Both the position numbers and the translations under genes were made by a program. A stretch of DNA of 64,000 nt from the NCBI GenBank assembly GCA_015075725.1, contig JABTTV010000001.1:2790001-2854000 (forward strand), written 5' to 3'. Each line of letters begins with the position of its first letter. Position 1 is the stretch's first letter. The stretch is from Anaerolineales bacterium (GTDB lineage: Bacteria > Chloroflexota > Anaerolineae > Anaerolineales > Villigracilaceae). Below the pieces are notes generated by a model, which did not search any database, was not told the DNA's origin, and saw only the letters and a list, made by a program, of their open reading frames with translations. Shown here piece by piece: positions 33,616 to 43,443 of this stretch.

Positions 33616-36495
33616 CTACTTTCCCATATGTTCTTTCAAATACTTCCCAGTATACGAGCCTTTGATCTTCATTACCTGCTCCGGCGTTCCCTCCGCGATC
33701 AACTCGCCGCCCCTGTCGCCGCCTTCGGGACCGAGGTCGATCAGCCAATCCGCCACTTTGATGATATCGAGGTTATGTTCGATGATGAGGACCGAATTGC
33801 CCGCCTCCACGAGTCTTTGCATGACCTCGATCAGTTTGTGGACATCCGCAGCGTGCAGACCGACGGAAGGTTCGTCTAATACGTAGAGCGTGCGTCCCGT
33901 GGCGCGGCGCGAGAGTTCTTTCGATAATTTCACCCGTTGCGCTTCGCCGCCGGAGAGTGTCGTCGCGGGCTGACCGACGCGCACATAACCCAGTCCCACT
34001 TCCTGCAAGAGCTTCAATTTGTTCATCATCTGCGGATAATTCTTGAACTCTTCCAGCGCGTGATCTACGGTCATATCCAGAACATCGGAAATCGAATACT
34101 CGTCACGGAACAGCACCTGCAATGTTTCGCGGTTGAAGCGCTTGCCGTGACACACATCGCACGGCACGTACACATCCGGCAGGAACTGCATCTCGATCCG
34201 CAATTCGCCCTGTCCCTGACAGGCTTCGCAGCGCCCTCCATGCACGTTGAACGAGAAACGTCCCGGTTTATAGCCGCGCACTTTGCTTTCAGGCAGTTCG
34301 GCAAATAATTTTCTGATCTCATCGAACAAACCCGTGTACGTTCCCGGGTTCGATCGCGGGGTTCGCCCGATCGGCGACTGGTCGATGTTGATGATCTTGT
34401 CGAGATGTTCCACACCCTTGATCGTCTTATGCTCGCCACCCTGCGTCCGCGCTCCCATCAACTTCGACGCGAGTTCGTTATACAGGATGTCGCTCATCAG
34501 CGTGGACTTGCCCGAACCGGATACGCCGGTGATGCAGACTAACTTTCCAAGCGGGATGTCGACATTGATATTCTTCAGATTATTTGCCGACGCGCCGATG
34601 ATTTTGAGACTCTTCCCGTTCCCTTCGCGCCTCTTCTTTGGGACCCCGACCTGCTTCCGCCCCGAGAGGTATTGTCCCGTCAGGGACTTTGGGTGCGCCA
34701 AAATCTGTTTGGGAGTTCCTTCTGCGATGACCTGCCCACCATGCTCCCCGGCGGCTGGACCGAGATCGATCACCCAGTCCGCGTCGCGGATGGTTTCATC
34801 GTCATGCTCCACAACCAGGACCGTATTCCCAAGGTCGCGCAACCCTTTGAGTGTATCCAACAGCCGCGAATTGTCGCGCGGATGCAAACCAATGGAAGGC
34901 TCATCCAAAACGTAGAGAACGCCCACTAAACGGGATCCAACCTGGGTTGCGAGTCGGATGCGCTGGGCTTCCCCGCCAGATAACGTCACGGCAGAACGAT
35001 TTAAGGTGAGGTAATCCAAGCCGACATTGACGAGAAAGTTCAGGCGTTCGTGAATTTCCCTGATGACCCGTTCGGCGATCGCTTTCTGTTTATTCGTCAG
35101 CGGAGAATTCTTTCCCGCCAGTTTCTTCACCCAATCCAGTGTCTGTAACACGGGCCAGGAGTTGGCTTGGACGATGTTCACATCATCCACGGTCACGGCG
35201 AGGGCGGCGGGGTTGAGCCGCTTTCCCTTGCACGACGGGCAAGGTCGGTCGGACATGAATTCCGAGATCTTCTCGCGGATGTATTCAGAGTTGGTTTCCC
35301 GGTAACGGCGTTCCAGGTTGGATATGACCCCTTCGAAAGCGCGCGAGAATTTGAACTCGTTCCCGCCAGCGCTTTGATAGGTCATCTGGATCTGTTTATC
35401 GCCGGTTCCATACAGAATGATCTTCTGCTGTTCTTTCGTTAATTCGCCGAACGGTTTTTCGAGGTCGATCTTGTACGCCTTCGATGCGTTGACCAGGCTT
35501 TGCCAGTAATAGCCGCCCTCCTCCCTGGGTCCGTTCCACTCCATGCTGATGATCGCCCCATCGTTAAGAGAAACAGTGTCGTCCGGGATGATGCGGGCGG
35601 GGTCGATCTCCAGTTTCGAGCCGAGTCCCTGGCAATCCGGGCAGGCGCCCTGGGGCGTGTTGAAGGAAAAGGTGCGCGGCTCGATCTCGGGCACGGTCGA
35701 GCCGTGTTCAGGACAGGCAAGATGCTCCGAGTAGGCGATGTCCTCCTTTTTATCGACGAGGTTGATGGAAACATACCCTTCGCCGAACTTCAAGGCGGTT
35801 TCCACCGAATCGGTCAACCGGGTGAGCGCGGCTTTCCTGTCTTCCTTCGATCCGTTGTTCGAGATTACGAGCCGGTCGACAACCGCTTCGATCGTGTGTT
35901 GTTTGTAGCGGTCGAGCTCGATCTCATCGTCGAGTGAATGGACGGTTCCATCCACGCGGGCGCGTGTGAAGCCTGCCTTGCGGATCTCTTCGAAGACGGC
36001 TTGATACGTTCCTTTGCGCCCGCGCACGAGGGGCGCAAGGATCAATATCCGCGAGCCGTCCTGCAGGTTGGAGATTTTGTCCACGATCTCCTGCGCCGAT
36101 TGGCGCGAGACTACACGTCCGCACTCGGGGCAGTGCGGGATGCCCGCGCGCGCGAACAGCAAACGCATGTAATCGTAGATTTCAGTGACCGTTCCGACCG
36201 TTGAACGGGGATTGTGCGAAGTGGATTTCTGGTCGATGGATACAGCGGGGGAGAGCCCTTCGATGTAATCCACATCGGGCTTGTCCATCTGACCGATGAA
36301 CTGCCGCGCATACGCCGAAAGCGATTCGACGTAGCGCCTCTGACCTTCGGCGAAAATGGTGTCGAACGCCAGCGACGATTTTCCCGACCCCGAGAGCCCG
36401 GTAATGACGACGAATTTGTCCCGCGGGATCTCGACGGTGATATTCTTCAAATTGTGGACGCGCGCGCCCACGACACGGATTTTGTTGGAGGACAT
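33616..36495 (-). CDS. uvrA: Excinuclease ABC subunit A
   Basis: DNA-damage recognition ATPase of nucleotide excision repair, 959 residues, standard length. Two ABC modules: [14 protein letters not shown] near residue 33 and [13 protein letters not shown] near 640. The zinc-finger cysteines [25 protein letters not shown] and [21 protein letters not shown] are present. Signatures [14 protein letters not shown] and [15 protein letters not shown] occur with Walker [15 protein letters not shown] and [14 protein letters not shown]. No uvrB or uvrC nearby. A TGC-TAAAAT extended -10 (36536-36528) lies upstream. Confidence 0.97.
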   Translation of the reverse strand: MSSNKIRVVGARVHNLKNITVEIPRDKFVVITGLSGSGKSSLAFDTIFAEGQRRYVESLSAYARQFIGQMDKPDVDYIEGLSPAVSIDQKSTSHNPRSTVGTVTEIYDYMRLLFARAGIPHCPECGRVVSRQSAQEIVDKISNLQDGSRILILAPLVRGRKGTYQAVFEEIRKAGFTRARVDGTVHSLDDEIELDRYKQHTIEAVVDRLVISNNGSKEDRKAALTRLTDSVETALKFGEGYVSINLVDKKEDIAYSEHLACPEHGSTVPEIEPRTFSFNTPQGACPDCQGLGSKLEIDPARIIPDDTVSLNDGAIISMEWNGPREEGGYYWQSLVNASKAYKIDLEKPFGELTKEQQKIILYGTGDKQIQMTYQSAGGNEFKFSRAFEGVISNLERRYRETNSEYIREKISEFMSDRPCPSCKGKRLNPAALAVTVDDVNIVQANSWPVLQTLDWVKKLAGKNSPLTNKQKAIAERVIREIHERLNFLVNVGLDYLTLNRSAVTLSGGEAQRIRLATQVGSRLVGVLYVLDEPSIGLHPRDNSRLLDTLKGLRDLGNTVLVVEHDDETIRDADWVIDLGPAAGEHGGQVIAEGTPKQILAHPKSLTGQYLSGRKQVGVPKKRREGNGKSLKIIGASANNLKNINVDIPLGKLVCITGVSGSGKSTLMSDILYNELASKLMGARTQGGEHKTIKGVEHLDKIINIDQSPIGRTPRSNPGTYTGLFDEIRKLFAELPESKVRGYKPGRFSFNVHGGRCEACQGQGELRIEMQFLPDVYVPCDVCHGKRFNRETLQVLFRDEYSISDVLDMTVDHALEEFKNYPQMMNKLKLLQEVGLGYVRVGQPATTLSGGEAQRVKLSKELSRRATGRTLYVLDEPSVGLHAADVHKLIEVMQRLVEAGNSVLIIEHNLDIIKVADWLIDLGPEGGDRGGELIAEGTPEQVMKIKGSYTGKYLKEHMGK

Positions 36496-36606
36496 GCAAT
36501 TTCCTTAAAGGGGAGGTGTTTATTCCTATTTTAGCACATTTGTTTCAAGAATGATTAAATGCATAGGCAAACCTTGATTATAACCAATTAGGGTTTAGGT
36601 TAAACG

Positions 36607-36641
36607 AAAAGGCGACAGTCGTCTTATTGAGGACTGCCGCC
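36607..36641 (-). terminator. Terminator of the hbd operon
   Basis: On the minus strand GGCGGCAGTC and GACTGTCGCC pair with one G-T mismatch around an 11-nt loop and are followed by TTTTCGTTT. Confidence 0.75.
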
Positions 36642-36660
36642 TAATGGTGCTCATATGTCG

Positions 36661-37509
36661 TCACTGATAACTGTAAAACCCTCTCCCGCTTTTGCGCCCC
36701 AAATACCCGGCATCCACCATCTTGCGCAGCAATGGCGCGGGGCGGTATTTATCTTCGCCCAAGTCCCTCTGCAACACTTCCATCACGAACAGCACAACAT
36801 CCAGACCGATCAAATCCGCCAGTGTGAGCGGACCCATCGGGTGATTCATGCCGAGTTTCATCACCGCATCGATGGCTTCGGGTGTGCCGACTCCCTCCTG
36901 CAACGCAAACACGGCTTCATTGATCATCGGGCAAAGGATGCGGTTCGAGATAAAGCCGGGCGAGTCGTTCGCCGTCCACGCTTCCTTGCCCATCACCTTG
37001 CACAGTTCCAAGGTTGTGTTGAGTGTTGTTTCATCGGTGGCGAGTCCCTTGATGACCTCGACCAGTTTCATCAGCGGCACCGGGTTCATGAAGTGCATCC
37101 CGATGACCTTCTCAGGCCGCAACGTTGCAGCGGCGATTTTTGTGATCGAAATGGATGATGTGTTCGTGGCGAGGATCACGCCCTCACGCGCGTTGGCATC
37201 CATGTCTTTGAATATCTTGAACTTCAACTCCGGATTTTCCGTCGCCGCTTCGATGATGAAATCCGCCTCCTTCATCGCATCCATGGTGGATGTGAATTGG
37301 ATCGCGTCTGCGGCAGCCTTTTGATCCGCTGTGAGCGTTCCCTTCTCCGCCAACTTCGCCGTGGATTTGGCGATGGTTGCTCTGGCTTTTTCAAGCGCGG
37401 CAGGCATCACATCCATGCAGGTGACCTGATAGCCCGACGTTGCCGCAACCTGCGCGATGCCATTGCCCATTGTTCCAGCACCGATGATGAAAATGTGCTT
37501 GATCGTCAT
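36661..37509 (-). CDS. hbd: 3-hydroxybutyryl-CoA dehydrogenase
   Basis: NAD(P)-dependent short-chain hydroxyacyl-CoA dehydrogenase of 282 residues. N-terminal Rossmann motif [16 protein letters not shown]; active-site region [18 protein letters not shown] (His) and [19 protein letters not shown]-terminal [19 protein letters not shown] and [13 protein letters not shown]. It interconverts acetoacetyl-CoA and 3-hydroxybutyryl-CoA, pairing naturally with the thiolase at 38476. The start overlaps the DinB stop by ATGA. Confidence 0.93.
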   Translation of the reverse strand: MTIKHIFIIGAGTMGNGIAQVAATSGYQVTCMDVMPAALEKARATIAKSTAKLAEKGTLTADQKAAADAIQFTSTMDAMKEADFIIEAATENPELKFKIFKDMDANAREGVILATNTSSISITKIAAATLRPEKVIGMHFMNPVPLMKLVEVIKGLATDETTLNTTLELCKVMGKEAWTANDSPGFISNRILCPMINEAVFALQEGVGTPEAIDAVMKLGMNHPMGPLTLADLIGLDVVLFVMEVLQRDLGEDKYRPAPLLRKMVDAGYLGRKSGRGFYSYQ

Positions 37510-37994
37510 TTCTTCGACCTCCAGGTTTTGATATTATTCTGTATTTGCTCGATATGCCCCGGAATATGAGCCGAATAAATATCGATCCATTTGTCGAAGG
37601 TATACGGCTCGTCATATTCGGGATGCTTGATCCAATGCGTGTTGAAAACGATCTCCGGCACGCGTTTGAGCATTTCGTAGGTGGTCTTGCGAGCCAGCCG
37701 CGTCACTTCCAGCGCATCTTCAAAATTGTGTTCGTGGTAATTCAACACATCTGCCCATAGTGCCTGGTCGTATGGCATGATGCTCCCGCCGGGTTCCACG
37801 ATCAATTTTCTTGCACGCAAAGCCGCATTGGATTCACTGTCTGCAATGTGAATGATGACCTCGTACACGCTCCATTCTTTTGGCTCTGGCTTGAAAAGCA
37901 TTGCCTCTTGCGGAACTTCTGCCAGCGTCGCTTTCAGTAGATCGTATCCGCTCCCGTACAGTTCGATCTTTTCGTTGCGTTCTTTGGCATCCAT
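37506..37994 (-). CDS. DinB superfamily protein
   Basis: A 162-residue helical-bundle protein of the DinB/YfiT-like group. The N-terminal part has [21 protein letters not shown] with the typical W-S-V-x-E-V-x-x-H motif. A second His lies in NYHEHNF and a third in [11 protein letters not shown], a plausible three-His metal site. Function within the family is diverse (thiol transferases, damage-induced proteins). GAGGAAA precedes the ATG and its stop overlaps hbd. Confidence 0.8.
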   Translation of the reverse strand: MDAKERNEKIELYGSGYDLLKATLAEVPQEAMLFKPEPKEWSVYEVIIHIADSESNAALRARKLIVEPGGSIMPYDQALWADVLNYHEHNFEDALEVTRLARKTTYEMLKRVPEIVFNTHWIKHPEYDEPYTFDKWIDIYSAHIPGHIEQIQNNIKTWRSKK

Positions 37995-38033
37995 AAGTTT
38001 CCTCTTTTTTGATAACTATTATTGAATTAATAA

Positions 38034-38075
38034 ACACAAACGGAGATGAATATCGCTGTCCATCTCCGTTTGTGT
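38034..38075 (-). terminator. Hairpin after the VOC gene, probable terminator
   Basis: ACACAAACGGAGATG (38034-38048) and CATCTCCGTTTGTGT (38061-38075) form a perfect 15-bp stem with a 12-nt loop. On the minus strand it is followed by TTATTAATT, a weak T tract. Confidence 0.75.
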
Positions 38076-38446
38076 CACTCTTTTATCGGTTCCCACAGTT
38101 CAACTTTGTTTCCATCCGGGTCGATGAACCAGCCAAATGAACCGTATTCCATCTTCTCGATTCCCCCGATCAATTCAGCGCCGCCTTCTTTAACTTGCTT
38201 CAACGCTCCTTCGAGGTCATCCACAATCAGGTTGAACATGAATCCCTTCTCGGAGGGGTCGAAATACTTTGTCGATGAATCGAACGCGCTCCACACGGTC
38301 TGGCTGTTCGGTGGGTAGTCTTTTGGAACGTACATGGTGCCCCATTCTTCCAGCGTCATGCCCAGCCACCTCGCGTACCACTCATAAAGCTGCTTCGGGT
38401 TCGGTGATTTGAAAAAGATTCCGCCAACACCTAAAACTTTCGCCAT
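38075..38446 (-). CDS. VOC (glyoxalase/bleomycin-resistance) superfamily protein
   Basis: A 123-residue single VOC module with paired beta-alpha-beta-beta-beta units: GVGGIFFKSPNPKQLYEWYARWLGM at the start, FNLIVDDLEGALKQVKEGGAELI in the middle and GWFIDPDGNKVELWEP at the end, the last carrying the metal-ligand Glu. Substrate unknown. It sits between the thiolase and DinB genes on the same strand. Confidence 0.85.
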   Translation of the reverse strand: MAKVLGVGGIFFKSPNPKQLYEWYARWLGMTLEEWGTMYVPKDYPPNSQTVWSAFDSSTKYFDPSEKGFMFNLIVDDLEGALKQVKEGGAELIGGIEKMEYGSFGWFIDPDGNKVELWEPIKE

Positions 38447-38475
38447 AATTCACCAGCCTTCAACCTGTAAACTTT

Positions 38476-39678
38476 CTAACCTTCAATCTCGACAGCCATC
38501 GCCACGGCTTCACCGCCGCCGAGACAAAGGGATGCAATACCTCGTTTCAATCCGCGGTCTTTCAAGGCGTAGATCAACGTTGTCAGCACCCGCGCGCCGC
38601 TCGCGCCTAGTGGATGACCGAGCGCGATGGCCCCGCCGTTCACGTTGACCTTGTCCCAGTCCCAACCCTGGTCGGCGAGGGCATAACCATCCGCCAAAAC
38701 TTGCGCGGCAAAGGCTTCGTTGACCTCGAACAGATCGACGTCCTTCAACGTCCAGCCGATCTTCTTGAGTAATTTCGGAATCGCATGAGCAGGAGCGGCA
38801 AAGAGATATTTCGGTTCCAACGCTGCCTGGGCATAGCCAACGATTTTCGCCATCGGCTTGTAACCTTTCTGTTCAGCATACGCACGGGAGGAGATCACCA
38901 CCGCCGCCGCGCCGTCGTTCATTGAGGAAGCGTTGCCTGCGGTAACTTTGCCGTCCGCTTTGAAGACCGGTTTGAGCTTGGCAAGCGAATCCAGCGACGT
39001 ATCTTTGCGCGGACCTTCGTCCATACTGACAGTGGTCACTTCACCCTTTCGACCCGGGATTTGGACGGGAACGATCTCAGCGTTGAAACGGCCCGCCTCT
39101 TGAGCCTCCACAGCTTTGGTATGGGAGCGAAGCGCGAACTCATCCATCGCGGCACGAGTCACTTCGTATTCGTCTGCTATAAATTCCGCAGCATTGCCCA
39201 TCGCCCAATTCTCGAACGGATCCCACAAGCCGTCATTGAGCAGGGCGTCGGTCATCTGTGTGTTGCCGAATTTCAACTCGCCCATGCGCCCGCTGACAAG
39301 ATACGGAGCGCGACTCATCGATTCAAAACCGCCCGCGATGAAAAGGTCCGCATCGCCGGCGCGGATGGCTTGAGCGCACATCATCGCCGCTTTCAAGCCC
39401 GAACCGCAGACTTTGTTGATCGTGGTTGCGCTGACGGTTGCGGGCACGCCCCCCTGGATCAGTGACTGGCGCGCGGGGGCCTGACCCAGACCTGCGGCAA
39501 CAACATTGCCCATGATGACTTCTTCGACATCCGCGGCATCGATACCCGCGCGTCTGACCGCTTCTTCCACGGCGATCGCGCCGAGTTTCGGTGCAGGGAT
39601 GTTGCTCAACGCACCCTGGAATTTTCCCATTGGCGTTCGGACTGCGCTCAGAATGACGGCTTCATTTGCTTTGTTCAT
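38476..39678 (-). CDS. Acetyl-CoA acetyltransferase (thiolase)
   Basis: A 400-residue thiolase II. Acylated Cys in TINKVCGSGLKAAMM, NGGAIALGHPLGASGAR with the catalytic His, and the final CLGGGEAVAMAVE with the second Cys-region glycine loop (CxG). ATG 39678 has AGGAG upstream; a 9-codon longer frame is not needed. It condenses acetyl-CoA to acetoacetyl-CoA (or the reverse in beta-oxidation) and likely works with hbd downstream. Confidence 0.94.
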   Translation of the reverse strand: MNKANEAVILSAVRTPMGKFQGALSNIPAPKLGAIAVEEAVRRAGIDAADVEEVIMGNVVAAGLGQAPARQSLIQGGVPATVSATTINKVCGSGLKAAMMCAQAIRAGDADLFIAGGFESMSRAPYLVSGRMGELKFGNTQMTDALLNDGLWDPFENWAMGNAAEFIADEYEVTRAAMDEFALRSHTKAVEAQEAGRFNAEIVPVQIPGRKGEVTTVSMDEGPRKDTSLDSLAKLKPVFKADGKVTAGNASSMNDGAAAVVISSRAYAEQKGYKPMAKIVGYAQAALEPKYLFAAPAHAIPKLLKKIGWTLKDVDLFEVNEAFAAQVLADGYALADQGWDWDKVNVNGGAIALGHPLGASGARVLTTLIYALKDRGLKRGIASLCLGGGEAVAMAVEIEG

Positions 39679-39724
39679 CTGATTCTCCTGTCGGTGATGA
39701 ATCAATTATACATGTTTGATACGG

Positions 39725-39730
39725 TAAAAT
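39725..39730 (+). promoter_or_regulatory. -10 box of the truncated haemoglobin gene, leaderless geometry
   Basis: TAAAAT ends 7 nt before ATG 39738; no SD is visible between them. Confidence 0.45.
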
Positions 39731-39737
39731 CCCACCC

Positions 39738-40130
39738 ATGCCTGAACAATCTCTTTATCAATTACTCGGCGGCGAGAACGGTGTCCGCGCCCTGGTGGAC
39801 CGTTTCTATGACCTGATGGATACTTCCCCCGAGGCGAAGGATATCCGCGCTCTGCATGCCGCGAGTTTGAAACAATCGCGTGAAAAACTATTCTTGTTCT
39901 TGACGGGCTGGGCTGGCGGACCGCAGTTATACGTCGAGAAGTTCGGCCATCCCCGCCTGCGGATGCGGCACATGCCTTTCACCATCGGCGAGCGTGAGCG
40001 CGATCAGTGGCTCTGGTGCATGAGCCATGCGCTGGATGCGGGCAAATTTGACCCGGTCATAGCCGATCATTTGAAATCGCGGTTTGCCGAAATCGCAGAT
40101 TTTCTACGGAATCAAAAGAGCGACTCATAA
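39738..40130 (+). CDS. Group II truncated haemoglobin
   Basis: A 130-residue 2-over-2 globin. Group II signature: LTGWAGGPQLYVEKFGHPRLRMRHMPFTIG with proximal His at about position 78, then GERERDQWLWCM containing the conserved Trp of group II. Probable roles are oxygen or NO chemistry. It is divergent from the thiolase gene. Confidence 0.93.
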   Translation: MPEQSLYQLLGGENGVRALVDRFYDLMDTSPEAKDIRALHAASLKQSREKLFLFLTGWAGGPQLYVEKFGHPRLRMRHMPFTIGERERDQWLWCMSHALDAGKFDPVIADHLKSRFAEIADFLRNQKSDS

Positions 40131-40147
40131 AGTCGCCCCACTTTTTT
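40120..40147. terminator. Weak bidirectional terminator between globin and toxin genes
   Basis: GCGACT (40120-40125) and AGTCGC (40131-40136) with a 5-nt loop. T runs follow on both strands (TTTTTT at 40142 on plus; TCTTTT on minus). Confidence 0.5.
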
Positions 40148-40565
40148 ACCAGGGGTTGACGATCTCCAACCCGGTATTTTGGAAATCATCCTCATACATC
40201 GTCACCAGCACCATTTGGTGCGTCAGGGCTGTGGCGGCAATGAGCGAATCGATGGAAGGGGCTGGGGGCAGGCCGAGCCGGTCCAGTTTGGCGGATAATT
40301 CCCCCCAGCGGATGAAGATATCCGTGTTCAATGGCAATATGTGCCCGTCGAAGCGGACAAGAAAGAAATCCCGAAGCCAGTCTTCGAGTTCACGTTTTCG
40401 GTTTGGGTCGTTGAGAAGGTGAATCCCCTTCGTGATTTCCCCCACGGTAATGGCGCTCAGGTAAATGTCCTCGTGTTCGAGAGAGTCGACAAAAGCGATT
40501 ACGTCTGGGTTGGGTCGGAGTGAGATCAGTTCATTGATGACGCAAGTGTCGAGCAGATATTTCAT
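40146..40565 (-). CDS. PIN-domain toxin (VapC family)
   Basis: A 139-residue PIN ribonuclease. Acidic residues in MKYLLDTCVINEL (Asp6), TVGEITKGI (Glu), PSIDSLIAATA (Asp) and LVTMYEDDFQNTGLEIVNPW are conserved. It overlaps the upstream antitoxin by ATGA, the usual toxin-antitoxin arrangement. The target is likely tRNA or rRNA, as for other VapC proteins. Confidence 0.92.
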   Translation of the reverse strand: MKYLLDTCVINELISLRPNPDVIAFVDSLEHEDIYLSAITVGEITKGIHLLNDPNRKRELEDWLRDFFLVRFDGHILPLNTDIFIRWGELSAKLDRLGLPPAPSIDSLIAATALTHQMVLVTMYEDDFQNTGLEIVNPW

Positions 40566-40816
40566 AGTTCCAGGTTTTTACGCGGCAGGCTTTTGTCCCG
40601 GGTCAGGTTCAGGTTTGCGCCCGCAAGCGGGGAAGCGCTGAAGAACTCGGAAAGCTTCCCTTGCGATTTGCGCAATTTTTCGTATTCGATATACGAGATA
40701 ACGACTGCCGTTTTTTCTCCGTGTTTTGTGATGAGTTGCGGACCTTGTTTTATTGCCAGGGTGATCACTTCACTTAAATTGTTCTTGGCTTCCTGTATTT
40801 GCCAGACGGCATTCAT
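40562..40816 (-). CDS. Phd/YefM-type antitoxin
   Basis: An 84-residue antitoxin. The N-terminal Phd/YefM DNA-binding fold is seen in WQIQEAKNNLSEVITLAIKQGPQLITKHGEKTAVVIS. The C-terminus (KSLPRKNLEL) wraps and neutralises the toxin in this family. ATG 40816 has AAAGGAG 8 nt upstream. Encoded before, and overlapping, the PIN toxin. Confidence 0.9.
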   Translation of the reverse strand: MNAVWQIQEAKNNLSEVITLAIKQGPQLITKHGEKTAVVISYIEYEKLRKSQGKLSEFFSASPLAGANLNLTRDKSLPRKNLEL

Positions 40817-40865
40817 TGGAGATACTCCTTTATAAAGCCAGTTCATTTCTGGCTAGTCGGGCTAG

Positions 40866-40895
40866 ATTTTACCCGTATCCAGCGAAAGCTGTCAA
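40866..40895 (-). promoter_or_regulatory. Promoter of the toxin-antitoxin operon
   Basis: TTGACA (40895-40890), 18-bp spacer, TAAAAT (40871-40866). Downstream, CCAG-N7-CTGG and two GGCTAG copies lie near the start site and are candidate antitoxin operators. Confidence 0.65.
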
Positions 40896-40976
40896 TTTCC
40901 AGAAATGCAAGGTGTAAGGATGCCTTATCAATTCTGCGTGTAGTCAAACTAAACAGAAACGTGACTCGGTTCTTTT

Positions 40977-41645
40977 TCAAAGATTTTTCAACGCCTCACG
41001 CCTGCTGAGAGGACTCAGTCCCTTCGTGGCTTTGACATACTTCCGAACCACGCCTGGATTGGTCCATGCATACTGCCTCAACGCCCAGCCGATGGCTTTG
41101 TTGATGAAGAACTCATCCGAGCCGAGGTTTTCCTCGATCAGACCACATAGCAGGCCGAAATCCGTTTCTTCCTTGTAGCCAAGTTGAAACAGCAGAGTCG
41201 TCCGCCTGAGCCAAAGGTTATCCGATATGCGCCATGTCTTTAGATATTTCCGCTTCACTTTTGGATAACGCTTGAACATCACCCCGACGCTGTTGCCAGC
41301 CAGCGAGTCGACTGTATCCCACCAGGACTTGTGCATAATAAGATATTCGAGCGTGGTGATGAAATCTTCGGTGAGTTGCTTTTCCATTTTGCCGATCAAT
41401 CCGACAGCCAGGTATTGAAACTCGCGCTGGGGCAGCGACCACAGATCCCGGGCGATGCGGTCAATGCCTTTCAGCGGTGGGAGCCCGTTTTCCTCGATGA
41501 AATCTTTTCGCAATGCGACCAGCAGCGGAGTCTTGATCCCCAAATACTCGAATTGGTCGCGCATGTATTTTTTCATTGGCGCGGCGTTGGCGGGGTTGGC
41601 GTGTTTTTCAACATGTTTTTTTAGAAAGAGAACATAAGGATGCAA
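40977..41645 (-). CDS. AlkD-like DNA alkylation repair protein
   Basis: A 222-residue HEAT-like helical protein of the DNA-alkylation-repair family. Typical segments are KSWWDTVDSLAGNSVG, SDNLWLRRTTLLFQLG and FFINKAIGWALRQYAWTNPGVV. The Trp, Asp and Arg positions used by AlkD for DNA-backbone capture and glycosylase activity are recognisable. The initiating codon is TTG 41645, supported by GGAG 5 nt upstream. Confidence 0.88.
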   Translation of the reverse strand: MHPYVLFLKKHVEKHANPANAAPMKKYMRDQFEYLGIKTPLLVALRKDFIEENGLPPLKGIDRIARDLWSLPQREFQYLAVGLIGKMEKQLTEDFITTLEYLIMHKSWWDTVDSLAGNSVGVMFKRYPKVKRKYLKTWRISDNLWLRRTTLLFQLGYKEETDFGLLCGLIEENLGSDEFFINKAIGWALRQYAWTNPGVVRKYVKATKGLSPLSRREALKNL

Positions 41646-41730
41646 GGACTCTCCAATCTCTCATCTCTGGTCTCGATAGACCCTCCAAACCCGTTTGGGC
41701 TGCTCGACCAGCGCCAATTACCAATTACTC

Positions 41731-43365
41731 CTACTCCGATCCCTCCGGCGCGACATAGCGGATCGTCCAACTTCCGTCGCCCTGATTGGTCACATACGAA
41801 TACGGCGTTGCAACGAACAGCCACGTCCTGCCGGGTTTGAGCGGGACGGGATTATCGTCTGCGTCTACGAAATAGATCGGACGGGCCTGCCCGGTCTTCT
41901 TTTCGTACGCCCGCGCCTTTGTGCTCCATCTAATATCATACTTCATTCCGTTTCGAAAAAGCGTCGCAAAACCGCTGTTGCCGAGTTCCAGGTCCCAATC
42001 GATCAAAGTGGGGACCGGTATCTGTTTATATTCAAACACAAACTGTTCGACGAACAGGACGATGATGTTATCGAACTGTAATTGCCTGCCGGTCAATCTG
42101 TCGATTTCGGCGTGGAGTTTCCCGGCGTTTTCCTGGCTGGTGTCATCCACGTATCGCCAGTAGGAAGCAGAGAGGGGGTCAAACACCCACGCAGCCCGGT
42201 TGCGGACCGCCACGAAGGAATTCACGCGGTTTGCCACAAGTCCGCCGGGCGGCGGCGATTCCGAAAAAACATTACTGGCATAGTTGAAATCGCCCGAACG
42301 TGATTCGCTGTTTTCATCCGCGATCGATTTCATTTTTTCTATGGTCATCATCGCGCCGCCGCTGGCTTCATCGTGCGGGACGAGATAACACTGCGGCAGC
42401 ATCGGCAATATCTCCGGCGAAGCGGATGCGAAGATAAAACACGAGTTCAGGAACATGTTGTGAATATCGATGTAAAGCAAACGCCCCGAGCGGATCGGTC
42501 CCACCTCGGCGGGGGGTATTTGGGCGGATTCATTCAAAGTTGGATTCGTTTCCTCGGAAGGGATCAAGCCTGCGTCCAGGTGAAGAAGCGTGGAATTAAC
42601 TTCCGCCTCGACCCGTCCCGATTCCGGATCAGCGTCGCTGTCCTCATTTTCATCCCCGACATTTTTCTGTGTAAATTCCAACCGGGGCGGAATCCTGAAC
42701 TCCACGAAGTAAATCCCGGGCTGGACGTTGAATCCGTAATAGCCGTTCGAGTCGCTCGATGTTTGTTGAATCAAATTTCCGGATGAATCCAATAGATCGA
42801 CGCAGACGCCGCCGACTCCTTTTTCGTAATCCTCCTGCTTGCCGTTTCGATTCTCGTCCAGCCAGATGCGATTGCCGAGCATGAACGATGTTTCCACAAA
42901 AGGTTCGCGGCGCACGGAGCATTCGCCCGTGATCGGAAGCTCCGGCTCGGGGAACGCACCGTGGAAGATGGCAAGAAAACGAGTCGCGCCTTCGGTGATG
43001 TAGAACTCGAAGACCCAGGGCGCGAACGAAAGCCCTGCCTGCGGACGCGCCGCGACTGGAAAATGCGAAATGGAAATGGCAACTGCGGGGGTCGACAACA
43101 GGTTTGGGTCTTTGACTTGTTCACCGGAAAGAGGATTGATATCTGACGGAAAGTTTTCGCGGTCTGGTCCGTAAACAGCAGGCGTGGAATATCCCTGCGG
43201 AGTGGGGGTGAGACTCGGCGTCGGTGTGCCGGGGATTGGGGATGGAGTCTCGGATGAAGAGGAGGTCGGTGTGACGGCAATTTCCCGCGCATTGCAGGAA
43301 GCAATGATCAAGCCTGCCATCAACATGCCAAGAATCAAATAAAACTTTTGCCTGGAAATTTTCAT
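41731..43365 (-). CDS. DUF3048 lipoprotein with an inserted SdrD-B-like domain
   Basis: A 544-residue lipoprotein: signal peptide ending IIASC (Cys24), then a Ser/Thr/Pro linker. DUF3048 N-part: NPLSG, ARPQAGLSFAPWVFEFYITEGATRFLAIF. This is interrupted by an SdrD-B/CNA-B-like domain (LGNRIWLDENRNGKQEDYEKGVGG..., YYGFNVQPGIYFVEF), then the DUF3048 fold resumes with VGPIRSGRLLYIDIHN. The C-part has VPTLIDWDLELG to RTWLFVATP. ATG 43365 has GGAGAGCGA just upstream. Surface-anchored; function of DUF3048 (YerB-like) unknown. The downstream flank 41646-41730 contains CCAATTACC-type tracts. Confidence 0.82.
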   Translation of the reverse strand: MKISRQKFYLILGMLMAGLIIASCNAREIAVTPTSSSSETPSPIPGTPTPSLTPTPQGYSTPAVYGPDRENFPSDINPLSGEQVKDPNLLSTPAVAISISHFPVAARPQAGLSFAPWVFEFYITEGATRFLAIFHGAFPEPELPITGECSVRREPFVETSFMLGNRIWLDENRNGKQEDYEKGVGGVCVDLLDSSGNLIQQTSSDSNGYYGFNVQPGIYFVEFRIPPRLEFTQKNVGDENEDSDADPESGRVEAEVNSTLLHLDAGLIPSEETNPTLNESAQIPPAEVGPIRSGRLLYIDIHNMFLNSCFIFASASPEILPMLPQCYLVPHDEASGGAMMTIEKMKSIADENSESRSGDFNYASNVFSESPPPGGLVANRVNSFVAVRNRAAWVFDPLSASYWRYVDDTSQENAGKLHAEIDRLTGRQLQFDNIIVLFVEQFVFEYKQIPVPTLIDWDLELGNSGFATLFRNGMKYDIRWSTKARAYEKKTGQARPIYFVDADDNPVPLKPGRTWLFVATPYSYVTNQGDGSWTIRYVAPEGSE

Positions 43366-43443
43366 TCGCTCTCCACGTACAACATCCCCCAAAATCAATT
43401 CTCCAATTCTCTAATCCATGAAATGCAAATCAGCACTTGCCGA

